From Cryptomeria japonica (Eukaryota > Streptophyta > Pinopsida > Cupressales > Cupressaceae), in NCBI RefSeq assembly GCF_030272615.1, contig NC_081411.1, positions 41,033,140 to 41,097,139 of the forward strand: a stretch of DNA of 64,000 nt, read 5' to 3'. Each line of letters starts with the position of its first letter. Position 1 is the stretch's first letter. The notes under the pieces are model-generated. The model was not told where the DNA came from and searched no databases. It was given only the letters and a program-made list of their open reading frames with translations. This document shows positions 45,337-56,738 of this stretch, in pieces. A program made the translations under genes and the position numbers.

Positions 45337-46990
45337 CGGCACATCCATCTGACCAAATCCAATGTTGTGTACATTTTATCCCACGATCTTTAATATCTTC
45401 AAAAAACATTCCAAAACAATGTGCTACATAGCTCCTATTATGACATGTAGCATCACTGATATAGAAGTGGACCTCCTTGATGATAATGCGTTCATTTTCA
45501 GTACTCTCTATACCATCCACATGAAATTGTGCATGTCTATAGCAAACTTGTACAAATATTTCCGTGTGAGGACTAAATGTATAGTTCTCGAATAAATCTA
45601 CAATTGAAGAATACAACCTGGTGGAAAACAATTCTTTGAATCACGAAACTGTTTAACCTGCCATCTTGCACCATGACAATGTTGGATATGTGGATATATC
45701 ATATTACGAAATCTATCTATAAACTAAATGTAGGGCAATTCACTCTCTTTCAACATAATTTTTTTGGATTCAGTTCCTGACTTACTTTGGTATGTCTCAT
45801 ATTCAAATCTCTTCCATATAACTAATGCATGAATATCAAGATTCTCCGTTTGCAACACGTTGTACTCAAAAATCTACAATTATTGCATTCACCTTTATAC
45901 ATTGTATTTTGAACTCATCAGAATCTTCTAATTTATCACATAAAATAGACTTCACAAATTGTGTTGTACTTGTAGGAATGACTAGATTTGGATTAATTGT
46001 TGTCATGATCTTCTTATATGATTGCAAGTGTAAATGAAATTTAGCATGATTTCGACAACAAGAAGTTTCACGTACCTTATTTATGCGTACAAAGCAAGGA
46101 CGAAATCTCTCAAACATCCTTTGGCAAATCTTTACATCTGAAATTTTTTGCTTGAATGTTTCAAACAATTCACTTTGTGTTGTATCTAAAAAATGTTTTG
46201 GATGTGTAATCTTTTTACCATCTTCATCTCTCATCTGTATAGTATCTATTCTATTAGAAAAAACACGAGATTGGTTGGTTTAATAATCAATGACCTGTAT
46301 TTTTACATCTTCAGAAATTTTGTCTTTTACAGGAACCCTACAGATATTTAGCCAATTCTTTTCGATGTTTTCATCGAACATATTTCTCTTCCTAATGTAT
46401 CTTTGAACAGTTCTTCTAGATACGTTCATTAATTGAGAAATTGCATTAACTTATTTTTTACGAGTCAATTCCTTACTAGTAATCATAGTCATCAATGCTC
46501 TACATGCAACATTTAAATCAACACCTCGACTTGTGTTCTCAATACAATTCAATGCTTCTTGTAAATTTTCAATTATAGTTTCTTTTACTAATGTATCACT
46601 CGAACTATTTTTATTACCAACACCCAACAAGTCCAAAACAAGTTTCATTTCCCTTTTCCTAAATAACTTAGCAAATAATTGTGCTCTTCCAACAATAAAC
46701 TTATTTTTAAAATAATCATCCCACAAATTCTTACAATGCAATTTTAATGTGCTTTCAGGTATCATATCTTTAGATAGAATTTCATTGAAAAAACTATCTT
46801 CATCCATTTCCATCAAATTTTTCATACCAGAAAAAAAAAATTCATCTCGTACCTAAGTAGATGTTTCTTGAACATCATCAGGTTGATCTTGAATAACAAC
46901 AGATTGTTGTTGACTACATTTTGCATGACCTTTCATCTTATCGTCCCTTTTATGATCATACAACCTTGATCTAGTCCTCTTATTCCCCAT
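45337..46990 (-). pseudogene. Transposase-like gene, first exon (HTH and start of the DDE-like core)
   Basis: Starts MGNKRTRSRLYDHKRDDKMK at 46990, with a polar N-terminus. In-frame continuations give SRGVDLNVACRALMTMITSK, then AISQLMNVSRRTVQRYIRKR (a helix-turn-helix), then FERFRPCFVRINKVRETSCC. After a frame change comes WKRFEYETYQSKSGTESKK, and on returning to the first frame VDLFENYTFSPHTEIFVQVC, EVHFYISDATCHNRSYVAHC and QHWIWSDGCA. The D-x-x-E-N-Y and W-S-D-G motifs with GHGK in the next exon recall a family of RNase H-fold transposase-like proteins found in plants and animals. Disabling changes are a TAG at about 46855, stops near 46448 and 46283, two frameshifts, and a donor changed from GT to AT at 45335-45336. 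Confidence 0.65.
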
Positions 46991-46999
46991 TGCAAAAAA

Positions 47000-49400
47000 T
47001 ATTTAGATCTTCAAAATTTTGTGCTTTGAACCTAAAAACAACACATGCAAATATGCATATCTTCAAAATTTAGTGCTTTGAACTAAAAAGGTTATATATC
47101 TAATAACTTTTTGTCAGTTCTTAACAAAAACAATGTAATTTGGTTAGTGAAATATATAAATAATTTTGCATTCTTAAACTTAACATGTTTAAATTTCATT
47201 CATTTAGATCATTTGACTTGAAGTCCATTTTTTATAATTTAGAAAATGAAAAAATAAGGCTCAAGAAATTTAGGAGCATTGATAAAAAGTAAGAAATTAA
47301 ATATACTTCAATTAGATACATTTGACTATATGCAATGTACATATGAACATGATTTAATAACATTAATTGCTTCAAATCACTTAGCTAATATATAGAGAAT
47401 TTGAGTCAAATATTAGGAAATAAAATATAATATAACTCAGTACTAAATAGTGTTTGATATATGGCCAAGAAATGGTTATCGTCGTATCGCAATGACTAAA
47501 GAATATGGTTAATCTAAAAAATATTTAATTTCCAAAAAAACATCTAATATTGTAAATTAAGCATGATTGAAAAATAATTTTAAATAACATACCTGGAAAG
47601 GGTAGACGTCTTCCGAAAAAAAATTCAAAATCTTCACCCCTTCACAAAATTAGAAATATTTGCCCCTTTATAATCTTCCTACTCGCTCTAAAATATCACT
47701 TTATTTGAAAAAAAAAATTGATTGTTTGCAAAAATAACTCTTATTATTTTCACACTTGATTGATTTGTTTTTTTTAAGGGAAAAAATAATTCTTTTTTAT
47801 ATGTGGTTCAAGCGACCGGTCGCTTTTACGACTAGTCGTGTCGGCCCTCACAATCCTGGCCGAAAGGGTTCCGGTCAGAACTATTTTTGAATTATTCAGG
47901 CAGGAACGTTTTTGGCCGGAACGGCTTATGTGGAATGCCAAGTGGCAGCGACATCAACAAAAATGATGATTTTTTCAAACTTGCCACTTCTGCAACAAAA
48001 TTCAATAGGTAAATTAAACTTATTAAAAAAAAAAAAAAATACCTTTTTTTAGAGATCGAAGTCACGATTCTACTCATATAATTTTTTTAATGTTTTGATT
48101 ACATTTAATATATAAAAAATTAAAAATACTACAACTAGGTATTCTTTTGTTCGATATGAGTCTGCTTTGAAAAAAAAATAAAAAAAAATCAAATCATTTC
48201 AAAAAAAATTGAAAAAAATATGGTTCACTAGAAGAGAGAGTCTTCTCCAAAAGGGTATTTTTATTTTTTGGATTATCATAAATTGAATAGACAAATTGTG
48301 GTGGGAGACAAAAACTGTCAAATTCTAGTTTATTCGACTTCCAAATGCTATTACAAAGAATATATACATCAAATTTTTTTTATTTTTTTCATGCGCTATA
48401 TAAATATGTGATCTATAACTGATATCAAAATGAGAAAAAAAAAAAGTTGATTTACATTTACTTTTGAGGTGGGAACCAAACCCCCTGTTTTTCAGCAATT
48501 AAAAAATGGACTTCAAAGCTAAAACAAACATATAAATTATTGACAAAAAAAATTCAAAAAATAGTAAACTTAAACTTCAACAAATTTTACACATTTCATC
48601 AGTGTACATCATCTTCAAATTCAAAATGCAAATGACACTTTTATGGTGACGAAATTGAACAGTTATTGTTGTGTTAGCATTTTCCTTTGTAAAAGTGTGA
48701 CACAGGTTTGTACTTTTGCTTGTTGATTCTGATGTTCCTTGACCTTTTCCCGTGATCTACGCTTCATCCTTTGGATTTTCCAGAGGAATTTCTTTGGCAG
48801 AGGCTGACCTTGTTGGTTTTGCATGTTAAGTTTTGTTCTTCGGGTTTTCATCCCTTTTTGGCCGACCGGATCCCCTTGGATCGTATAAATCATTGTAATA
48901 GAGCATTAGAATGCAATCAGAAAGTTAGATCGAGCATAGAAGATGGATCTTAAGATTTGAGGTCCCGGTTGTGACTTGTTCTATATTTTGAGCATGTTTT
49001 AGCAAGCCTGTGAGCCGGTTTCTGTAACCTAGTTGGTTGTAATGAGTTTTCATGATATAATTCAATTTGTTTTGCTTTGCCTCCATCATGCCCCTGTGTT
49101 TCCGTTATGTTTACTCTTTTTGATCGGTCTGGACTAATCTCTTTGAGGTCCCTCCTAGTCGGTGATTGCTTCACCAAATATCCTACATTTAATTAGATAC
49201 ACACTATGGAGTTAGTTTTAAAGTCATTTTTATACAATGGATTGCTTCACCAAATCTCCTCCTTTGTCTATATTCCATTGTCTAATACATCTATGTCTCT
49301 TTTATGAAGAGAGAGGATTTCTTACTACTATTGACCTTTCATCTAAACAAGAGAGTATCTTGGTAGTGCTTCATAAAAATAAGCTCCCTATGCTACCTTT
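47000..49400. other. AT-rich region upstream of the transposase-like gene
   Basis: No convincing gene was found. The GC-richer patch 47805-47960 contains two adjacent perfect palindromes (see 47810-47839) and repeats of GGCCG/CCGGAACG words. 48100-48700 is A/T homopolymer-rich. 48700-49180 has some coding-like composition on the minus strand that I do not recognise. Confidence 0.4.
47810..47839. promoter_or_regulatory. Two adjacent perfect palindromes
   Basis: AAGCGACCGGTCGCTT (47810-47825) and ACGACTAGTCGT (47828-47839) are each perfect dyads, two bases apart, sharing a CGAC/GTCG half-site. They lie about 820 bases upstream of the start of the transposase-like gene. They could be protein-binding sites or element-end sequence; function is inferred only. 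Confidence 0.45.
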
Positions 49401-49404
49401 TCCA

Positions 49405-49560
49405 AGATGAAAGAAAAATCATAAACCTAATCAAGAAAATCTTCCTTTTTGTGTATATCATTGAATACATGGTCTTTCCACTAATGAATTTCAAGCCTTG
49501 GAGTGTAAAATTCAGCAACTTATCAAATTTGGTATCATTCAAATGACAAGTGACAATGAG
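49405..49560 (+). pseudogene. Gypsy gag zinc-finger remnant
   Basis: The plus-strand frame reads NHKPNQENLPFCVYH, a stop, IHGLSTNEFQALECKIQQLI, KFGIIQM. In plant gypsy gag the pattern is F-C-x-Y/F-H-x4-H-x-T-x2-C-x2-L-K-x2-I-Q-x-L-I; the same block is intact in the element at the right end of this window (FCHFHRQPGHDTEKCFSLKG). Here the His after Gly and the second Cys are lost. It is an old fragment. Confidence 0.5.
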
Positions 49561-50230
49561 TTGCACCCTTTCTTTTATCCCTTCTAAATAACATTTATTT
49601 CTATTATGTTGCTTCTCACTATGTGACATTTGTAGTTCTATATGAGGGCTCATTGTCATTCATGGTGATACAATCTCAAGTGCAACCATTTCTTTTCTAG
49701 GGTCAACAACATAATAATATCTAGTGTGGTTGTCATTGCCTACACATTAGGGGGCATGTATAACTTGCTTTGAGGTGTGCATCCTTACTTGAAGATCCCC
49801 TCTCCTCTTGTGTGCATCCTTGTTTGAAGATCTCCTTCCTTAGCAAACACAGGTGTCCTTAAGACAAGGATCCTCTCCTCCCTTTGTCTCTCTAATAGTT
49901 ATGTATCCTTGATAAAGATCTGCTTGCACATGTTGCAAGATGTTTCCTTTACAATGATCTTTTCCTTGTTTAAAGATTTGCATCCTTTATAAGGATCTTC
50001 TTCCTATCTTGAAGTGCATGCAAAAGATATCTCCTCGGTGTTGAAGATATGTTATCCTTGATACAAATCTCTACCTTCCTTAAGATATCGACATAGTATC
50101 ATGTTGGCATCTTAAGGGGAGGCATATGAGGCCTCCTAGTTGCTCATAGTCATTCATTGATGTACCCTCAAAGTGATGATGGTGTGTTCCATAATGGTCC
50201 CAAAGGTGTGGTTATCAATCTATTTCTAGC
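49561..50230. other. Degenerate repeat-like sequence, no gene
   Basis: CT-rich phrases (tccttgtttgaagatc, atccttgataaagatctgct) recur irregularly, suggesting an old internal tandem repeat of a gypsy 3' region. No coding frame is seen. Confidence 0.4.
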
Positions 50231-51615
50231 AACTTGCATGTCATATAACCTTTGTTTTGATCATCTTGCATAGCATGGATTACTAGCTTGATCCCCTTGA
50301 CAAGCATATTTTATGCTTTATCTGGCCTTGGTCATCTAGCATAGTGAGGCTTTCTAATATAATTATTGTTATCATTTTGTGCTCCATGAGCATAGGACAT
50401 CTAGCACAATGCAACTTGTTAGTATGATCGTCATTACCATTTAACGCACTGGGTGCATTGGTTACCTAGCATAATGAAGTTTGTTAGTGTAATCGTTGAA
50501 GATGAGAAAATGGTAGAAGATACAAATAAATTGAATGAAAGACAAAATATTACCTTGCATTTTACCTTCTCATCTCACAGATTGAGCAGAAGTAGAGGCA
50601 CCCTCCTTCACTTTGTTTGATCCTTTGGTGTTCTAGTTAGGTGGAATGTGTTTGCTCAAACCGGTAGCATGATGTTAAGATTAAGATGATAAAAGAAAAT
50701 GGACAAAATGTAATTATGATGTGAAGAGATGATTCAAATGAGAGAAAAGGCATCAATTTATAAATTTTCCATAACGGAAATCGATGGCTAGGATGTGATG
50801 ATAAATTGATGGATAGGATTTATTAAGAGAGATGGCATGGGTTGAGGGCTTAGGCTTGTGACAAGTGTCACAAGGTGGATGCATGTGTAAGAGCTAGGTG
50901 TGTTCACACATAGGGAAGCTCGTGAAAGAGACATGTCTATGACATGTAAGAAATAGGGTGGCTTGGGAAAGTGACATGTCTATGATGTGTAAGAGGAAGG
51001 GTGGCCATGAGGTGATCTTTCATGCTCACATATATGTGATGAAGAGAAGGGTAGGGACACTTGGCACATGATAGCAAGTTTAGATCTTGATCCATGTTAA
51101 GATTCAATGGCTAGGATTTAATGGACAGTGATTGAGGGTGAGGTGGAAATAAATAATAGGAAAATTGGTAATGAAGGTTAACTAACCTAGATCAATTAAT
51201 TAAGAAGGTACCAATTGATTGATTTAGTTAGAGGGTTTGTGGGATACGACTAGAAATAATTATATAAATATAAATTTATTTAATTAAAGTTAAAGGGTAA
51301 AGATAAATGATAAATTAAATAAATAACAAATATTTATTTAATTGGCTAGAATGGGATAAGGTCAAGTGTGGTCTAGTATGGACGAAATTAGGTGTCTACA
51401 ATCGTTTGTTTCACTATACAAATCATACAACATAATGCAACTTGTTGGCCAATATAATCCATGCCTCTCCATGTATCACCTAGAATAACACAACTTGCTA
51501 GCTAATAGAATAAATGCCTTTAACATGAATCGCACAACATAACACACCATGTTGGCCAATGGAACTCATGGTTTTTCCCATGGACCCCCAACATAACACA
51601 ACTTGCTAGTTGTTG
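50231..51615. repeat. Degenerate ~70-bp tandem repeat split by a solo LTR
   Basis: Imperfect copies of a phrase like ctagcataatgcaacttgtt recur near 50275, 50335, 50400, 50468, 51430, 51490, 51540 and 51590. The solo LTR 50497-51400 separates them into two groups. Confidence 0.6.
50497..51400 (-). mobile_element. Solo LTR, minus strand
   Basis: 904 bp, on the minus strand starting TGTAGACACCTAATTTCG and ending CTCATCTTCA, with a perfect target duplication atcgt (50492-50496 and 51401-51405). Shared opening and alternating aattaaataaatatt phrases relate it to the solo LTR 41792-43182. No internal sequence remains, so it arose by LTR-LTR recombination. Confidence 0.88.
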
Positions 51616-51961
51616 GGTTGTGGATTCCTATCTCATCAATTGGTGTATGCTCTCGTCTCTTTCTAGAAGTCCACGTGTGCTCTTGCAATAACATTCTAAG
51701 AATGATATTAGCACTAAAGACATTTTTTATATCAAGGTGACTTGGAACCTTTTGTTTTCTTTAGTACTAATGTTGTTTTGTTGTGTATATTTGAATGTTT
51801 CGTGTGGATTGATAGGATCCTAAGCTTAGGGGCTTGATCATCCCTCAAATTAGTGTCATCCTATCCCTAGTTTGTCTTGCTCTCTGCTACCTTATCTCTC
51901 CATATCTACTTTACCTTGAGTATGAATGTAAATTCATAGTCTTGCTAAAGTGAGGGCTAAA
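51616..51961 (+). other. 3' internal end of an old gypsy element with polypurine tract
   Basis: Phrases such as gcttaggggcttgatcatcc and the final AAAGTGAGGGCTAAA (51947-51961) are what precedes a 3' LTR in plant gypsy elements. The element coding region is not preserved apart from the gag remnant upstream. Confidence 0.5.
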
Positions 51962-53100
51962 TGTAGTGTTGTAAATTGTATTTCCTTACAATTTCATGCT
52001 CTATTTTGGGCCCTTGCTTTAGTGTGCCTCCTCCTAGGTCATTTTAAACATATTTAGGCCTTATCACATCCTATTATTGACATATGTTAAGATTGAAACC
52101 ATATCCTATGTCTAGGACCCTGTTACTTTGGCATTGCCCTTTTTTGTCCCCTTTTTAGTGGAATATGGTGCCTAACACTCTAGTCCTTTCAAAAGGGGCC
52201 CAAATTTGAACATGTGCAAGTGTCAAATCCTGCCATTTATGATTCGATCTCGATATTTTCAATTGATCATTGGAAGTCAACCTAAATTGAGAAATAGCTT
52301 GAGAACATTATATAAGGAAATCATTTATCATTCATAAAGTCCATCTAGCTAATTCACAAGTTACAATTCAAGCATTCCTAACTCCATGAACAGTAGATCT
52401 GAGTACACTGAGCATCAAGCAACAACAACTTATCTTCAAGTATGTTTCCATGATGAATTTTGTTATGATATGTTATTGCATCGCCACTTGAAGGACTTGT
52501 TTACAGAGCACTGCATCACCACCATTATCAATCCTAAGGGTATAATCTTGTCAATTTAGCATTTCATTTATCAATTTAACTATGTCTTACCAAGGGCAAG
52601 CTCTCTTTTTGCATCATCGTTGTTATTGTGGAGATAGGAACACCAACATGGAGTTTGACTTGGGCAAGCCCCTATACAACACAACTATTTTCCCCCTCTC
52701 TCATGTGTGTTGGAATAAATCAAATAGCAAAGGGTTGCATATTTGCACATAACAAACTGAGATTCACAGTCCCAAACTTTGAATATGAAAGAATACTAGG
52801 ACCATGCCAATTAGCTCACCTACCTCCTGATCTAGAATCTGAAGCCTCTGTTGACAAAGATACCCTTAGGAGTAGGACTTCTAGATCTCTAGTCCGACAC
52901 TTTCAGCTCCAAATTTCAGTTATAGGTCCCTCTTTGCGTCTCATTTTTAGATTTGTACATTTGTGTTTACTTCTAGTTATGTATCTTTATGTCTATGCTA
53001 AATTTTGTCAATTTCCTATCATTTTACCTAGTCATTACATATTCAAATCAAATCAAATCAAAAGAGGAAGTAATCAAACAAAGCATCCAACTCTCCTTTA
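51962..53100 (+). repeat. Probable 3' LTR of the old gypsy element
   Basis: Starts TGTAGTGTTGTAAATTG right after the polypurine tract and carries a promoter-like ttatataaggaaatc at about 52311. The right boundary cannot be fixed because the other LTR copy is missing. The open frame at 52628-53101 lies within it and shows no domain. Confidence 0.45.
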
Positions 53101-53109
53101 GGGTTGAAG

Positions 53110-53500
53110 TTGGATCTCGTGGGTCATTTCTTGCAACAATTGATGGTGATTTGGAGATTACGATCTTAGCTTATGTCCCTAGGCTACAACCTCATTTCCC
53201 AACAAATCACAAATAGAGAACAAGTTGTCCCCAAAATATTATGGTTCATACTAAATCTAGAGACAGATAGTTGTCGCCCATAAGCTTGAGTTATCTCCAA
53301 CAACAAAGATACATCCAACTTTCCATGTTTCTTATTTGAAGAAAGTGTTTCCCTACACACAAATATTATCGAAGCTAAATGAAGAAGGAAGAATCCTATT
53401 GAAGCCAAAGTTCTTTCTTCAAATATACACAAAGAAGCTAAGAACTAGAATACTCATTGAGTATATCATTCGGTTGAAGAATTTAGCAATTGAAGATGTC
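53110..53500 (+). pseudogene. Chromovirus integrase C-terminus with chromodomain, remnant
   Basis: Plus-strand frames give YVPRLQPHFPTNHK, then NKLSPKYYGSY, KIHPTFHVSYLKKVFPY and finally KFFLQIYTKKLRTRILIEYI followed by RLKNLAIEDVTWE. L-S-P-K-Y-Y-G-P-Y, I-H-P-x-F-H-V-S-x-L-K-K and the W-x-x-x-P-x-E-D-A-T-W-E of the chromodomain are highly characteristic of chromovirus-type Ty3/gypsy integrase. Chromodomains steer integration to particular chromatin. Several stops and shifts are present. Confidence 0.75.
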
Positions 53501-53540
53501 ACATGAGAGGGGCGGGTAGAGAGGGGCAGTTAGGGGGGCA

Positions 53541-53950
53541 TGTTATGCCCTTGATTCTAAAATATGCTTAAGGTTATGAGTATTTAGCTTGTGGCTACCT
53601 TAATTCTCCATTAAGCCATATTATCATCATTTTATTCTTATTTAATTATTTAAGTCATTTTGTGGCTTATATATTGTTATCTAAGTTAACTTGGGTGATA
53701 TAATATAAATAGGAGGTAGTAAGTCTCATTTGATCATCAAATTGTAAATTGTGTTCTCAATGGAGATATTTGGAGGTTTGCCCTCTATAAATGATTTGTT
53801 ATTCTCATTTATTATGAAGTATTTTCCACATATTTCATATTATATTCCTCTCTTGTGCAAGTTATTTGATTACAACAAGTCACTTATAAATCTTCAAATC
53901 TCCAACTTCCACTTAATTAATGTACTATACCACTTATAAATCTCCATGCT
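53541..53950 (+). repeat. LTR A, truncated copy of the chromovirus LTR
   Basis: TGTTATGCCCTTGATTCT follows a G-rich tract and aligns with LTR B from 54031 onward, but ends early at 53950. It is flanked by the direct repeat acatgagagg (53501-53510 and 53951-53960), at which the integrase tail is interrupted and then resumes. Confidence 0.7.
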
Positions 53951-54030
53951 ACATGAGAGGATAAAATGTTCGTTCAAAAGAATCCACACTTGATTATGAT
54001 TGAGGACAATGCTTCTTTGAAGGTGGGGCA
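53951..54030 (+). pseudogene. Last residues of the chromovirus integrase and polypurine tract
   Basis: VQKNPHLIMIEDNASLKVG is the usual end of a chromovirus polyprotein (H-P-x-L-x-x-L-E-D-x-x-x-x-x-G-G). It is followed by GAAGGTGGGGCA and then LTR B. It continues the chromodomain that breaks off at about 53500. Confidence 0.6.
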
Positions 54031-55560
54031 TGATATGCCCTTAATTCTAAACATGCTTAAGGTTACAAGTAGTCAACTTGTAGCTACCTTAACCCTTCAT
54101 TAAGTCATATTATCATTATTTTGTTCTTATTTAATTATTTAAATCGGCCTACAACTTATATGTTGTTATCTAAGTTAACTTAGGTGATATATTGGGCATA
54201 AATAAGGTATATATAGGAGGTAGTTGTTGGTATTTTAGATATGTTGATATGGTTTTGTCATTGATGTCAACACTTATCAACTCTGGCATTTGGAGATTTG
54301 GCAATGTTCACCGGCAAGTAAATGACTTATGCATAGTCACCGGTATCTGGTACACTGGCAGGATATATTGTTCACCGGCACTTGGAATGACATGAAAAAC
54401 ACTTGGTTATGTCGAAGACATTGTTTGGACACTTTGTCTTGGAGATTTGTTCATTGGTATATTCGTGTTTGCATATTTGTTGTTATCGGCAAATAGGTCC
54501 AGGATAAACACCGGCAGGCTTATCTATTCCAGATCAGCACGACACACTATGGAGATGATTTAGTAATGTTGTAAATGCATTAAGCCGACATGTTGAATTG
54601 GATATTGCATCGGTTATTGTTTTACTTGTAAATTGTTTTCATTGTAATATCTTTTGTAAAGCCGACCTACACGTTTTGGTCCTAAGCTTCGGTATATATG
54701 TAAGATTTTATTTGTAAGATCGATATGCGATTGAAAAAGACATATAATTCGATATATGTGAGAATAAGCAAAGGTATACACGCAGATATCATTTGAAGGT
54801 TGAAGGAAGGTTTTATGAAGGCATATCAGAATTGAACCGGTACTGAATCTAGCATATGAAGATGTTATTTTGAGCAGCACGTCATTATTGGATTTAACCA
54901 TCCAATTGTAGTCAGTGGCGACTCCCATTTGTGTTTGAGTAGTGAACTCTAGGCGCTTGGTCTTTCTGCATGTGCAGACCCCCTATTGTATACACATACT
55001 ATTTGCAGTATTATCATCTGATTGTGGGTAAGGTTTCCCATTGTGGTTTTTCCCCTTATAGGGTTTCCACGTACAAATATTGGTGTTATGTGTTGTGGAT
55101 GTCATTGTCTTTCTGTTTCATGCATTAATCTTTACCGATACTGCAATTAACTGATAAACTATCTACCAGCATTAAAGTTTGGTTTACCAGTATTAAGCAT
55201 TAAGTTTGGATAAGTTGTTTTTGGTTTGAATTTATTAGACAACTGATTCCTCCCCCGCCCCTCTCAGTTGTCTCCGGGACCTAACAGTAGTAAGTCTCAT
55301 TTGATCATCAGATCATGAATGTGTTCTCAATGGAAATATTTAGAGGTTTGCCCTCTCTAAATGATTTGTTATTCTCATGTATTATCAAGAATTTTCAACA
55401 TATTTCATATTGTATTCTTCTCTTGTACAAGTTATTGTATTACAACACATCACTTATAGATCTTTAAATCTCCAACTTCCACTTAATTAATGTATCATAC
55501 CACTTATAAATCTCCAACTTCCACTTAATTGATGTATCATACCACTTATTGAATTTCAAA
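54031..55560 (+). repeat. LTR B of the chromovirus, split by a copia solo LTR
   Basis: Starts TGATATGCCCTTAATTCT. The first part ends at 54224 and the second resumes at about 55292 (aagtctcatttgatcatcag). Its last 100 bases contain a 48-bp duplication (ccacttataaatctccaact). The 3' end is approximate. Confidence 0.7.
54225..55286 (+). mobile_element. Solo LTR of the copia family found at 26776-33454
   Basis: 1062 bp, TGTTGGTATTTTAGA ... GGACCTAACA, with perfect target duplication gtagt (54220-54224, 55287-55291). It is clearly the same family as the two LTRs at 26776 and 32397 (ggtccaggataaacaccggc, tgtgttatgtgttgtggatg). It is nested in LTR B. Confidence 0.93.
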
Positions 55561-55929
55561 TTTCAAATTAGTATGTAAAAATACTTCATTTAACCATCAA
55601 TTCCAAATAACCTGTCTCCAACTTTCCCTCCCTTGTCACAACCAAATCACTGAAATCTCCAATGGCGAACTAACAACAATTTTAAATTAGGAAGTCAAAA
55701 GGTGCTGGCTCACATAGAGCCCATGAAATTTCAGATCTCATTGGCGAAGATGCCAATTAGTTGGATACTCATCTTCTAACCGTCATGAAGTTCAAGTTGA
55801 CAGTGATTATATTTCCCCTTCCCATTGTTTTGTCAACCATGCCGGCTGTTGATATATTCATTGATGAAACACTTTTCGTTACAATATTTTTGTAACTGAT
55901 GTGGGATAATCGCCTATACCATAGAAAAT
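55561..55929. other. Sequence downstream of the strictosidine-synthase-like gene
   Basis: AT-rich, no coding frame. It would hold the 3' untranslated region and polyadenylation site of the minus-strand gene to the right. No repeat was identified. Confidence 0.4.
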
Positions 55930-56199
55930 TCATAGGAGATCAAGGCGATTAATGAAGTTTTCACTGAGGCTCACAAAAAAGAGACTATTATTCACTTTTA
56001 CACCACCACTAATCAGTGTCCTCTGTGAATCAGAAATGAAAGCACTGACCTGCCCGTTTTCCTTCACACCCAAAATACCTGCTGGTCCAAAAATAGGTCT
56101 TATCTTCAGTCGATGTTGATTTAAGATATTTCACACCCTCTTCAGAGGTGGTCTCAATTTCAGATATTTAACTATGGAATCTTTATCCTCGGTTTTTGT
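55930..56199 (-). pseudogene. Strictosidine-synthase-like gene, last exon
   Basis: The exon begins after acceptor ttgaCAG and runs 90 codons in the phase expected from the upstream donor. It reads VKYLKLRPPLKR, a TGA at 56131-56133, then FGPAGILGVKENGQVSAFIS and SGGVKVNNSLFFVSLSENFI to NRLDLL and a stop. In plant strictosidine-synthase-like (SSL) proteins this is the last blade of the beta-propeller, ending in ...Y-I-x-R-L-x-L. The single in-frame TGA suggests a pseudogene or a read error. The protein family is secreted or vacuolar and hydrolase-like; true strictosidine synthase activity is not implied. Confidence 0.65.
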
Positions 56200-56738
56200 C
56201 TGTCAAAAAAACATTGAGAAGGTCAAGATTATAAATCTTATACATAAATATGAGAGGCAAATTTTCAATATTCATAAAATGACAGATACGGATGCAATCA
56301 AATAAGAAAATAAATACATAATCTGATAAGTACAATCAACCATTTTTCTGTGAAGATATATAATAATGTATATAGCCTGAATGTACTGCAAATCAAATGT
56401 TGTGAGGAAAAAGGGAATTTACCATTTGTAGTTTGATGGAATGGGAATTAGATTTTGGAATTCATGTTTGTAGGAAAAAAAAAGTTGAGCAAACCAGGTA
56501 GTGAGAAATGCCAAAAATTTTAAATGACAAATATGGTTCTTTCCAGACAAATATCTTAAAGCATGGAAAACTTTATTCATTGATCTACTCTCCAAAGAAA
56601 GAGGATAGAAGATAAACATTACATACGTATATGTAGCATTCTATTTTTTCAATTTGAAGATTTTCTGGCTCCTATTTGATTGATGTAAGGGAAAAATTGA
56701 GATAAAAAATGGATAAAATGCAGGGAAATTGTATTTAC

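Noticed and set aside
52628-53101. 157-aa plus-strand frame as a gene
   Set aside because: It lies inside the probable old gypsy LTR, shows no domain and its composition matches the surrounding non-coding DNA.
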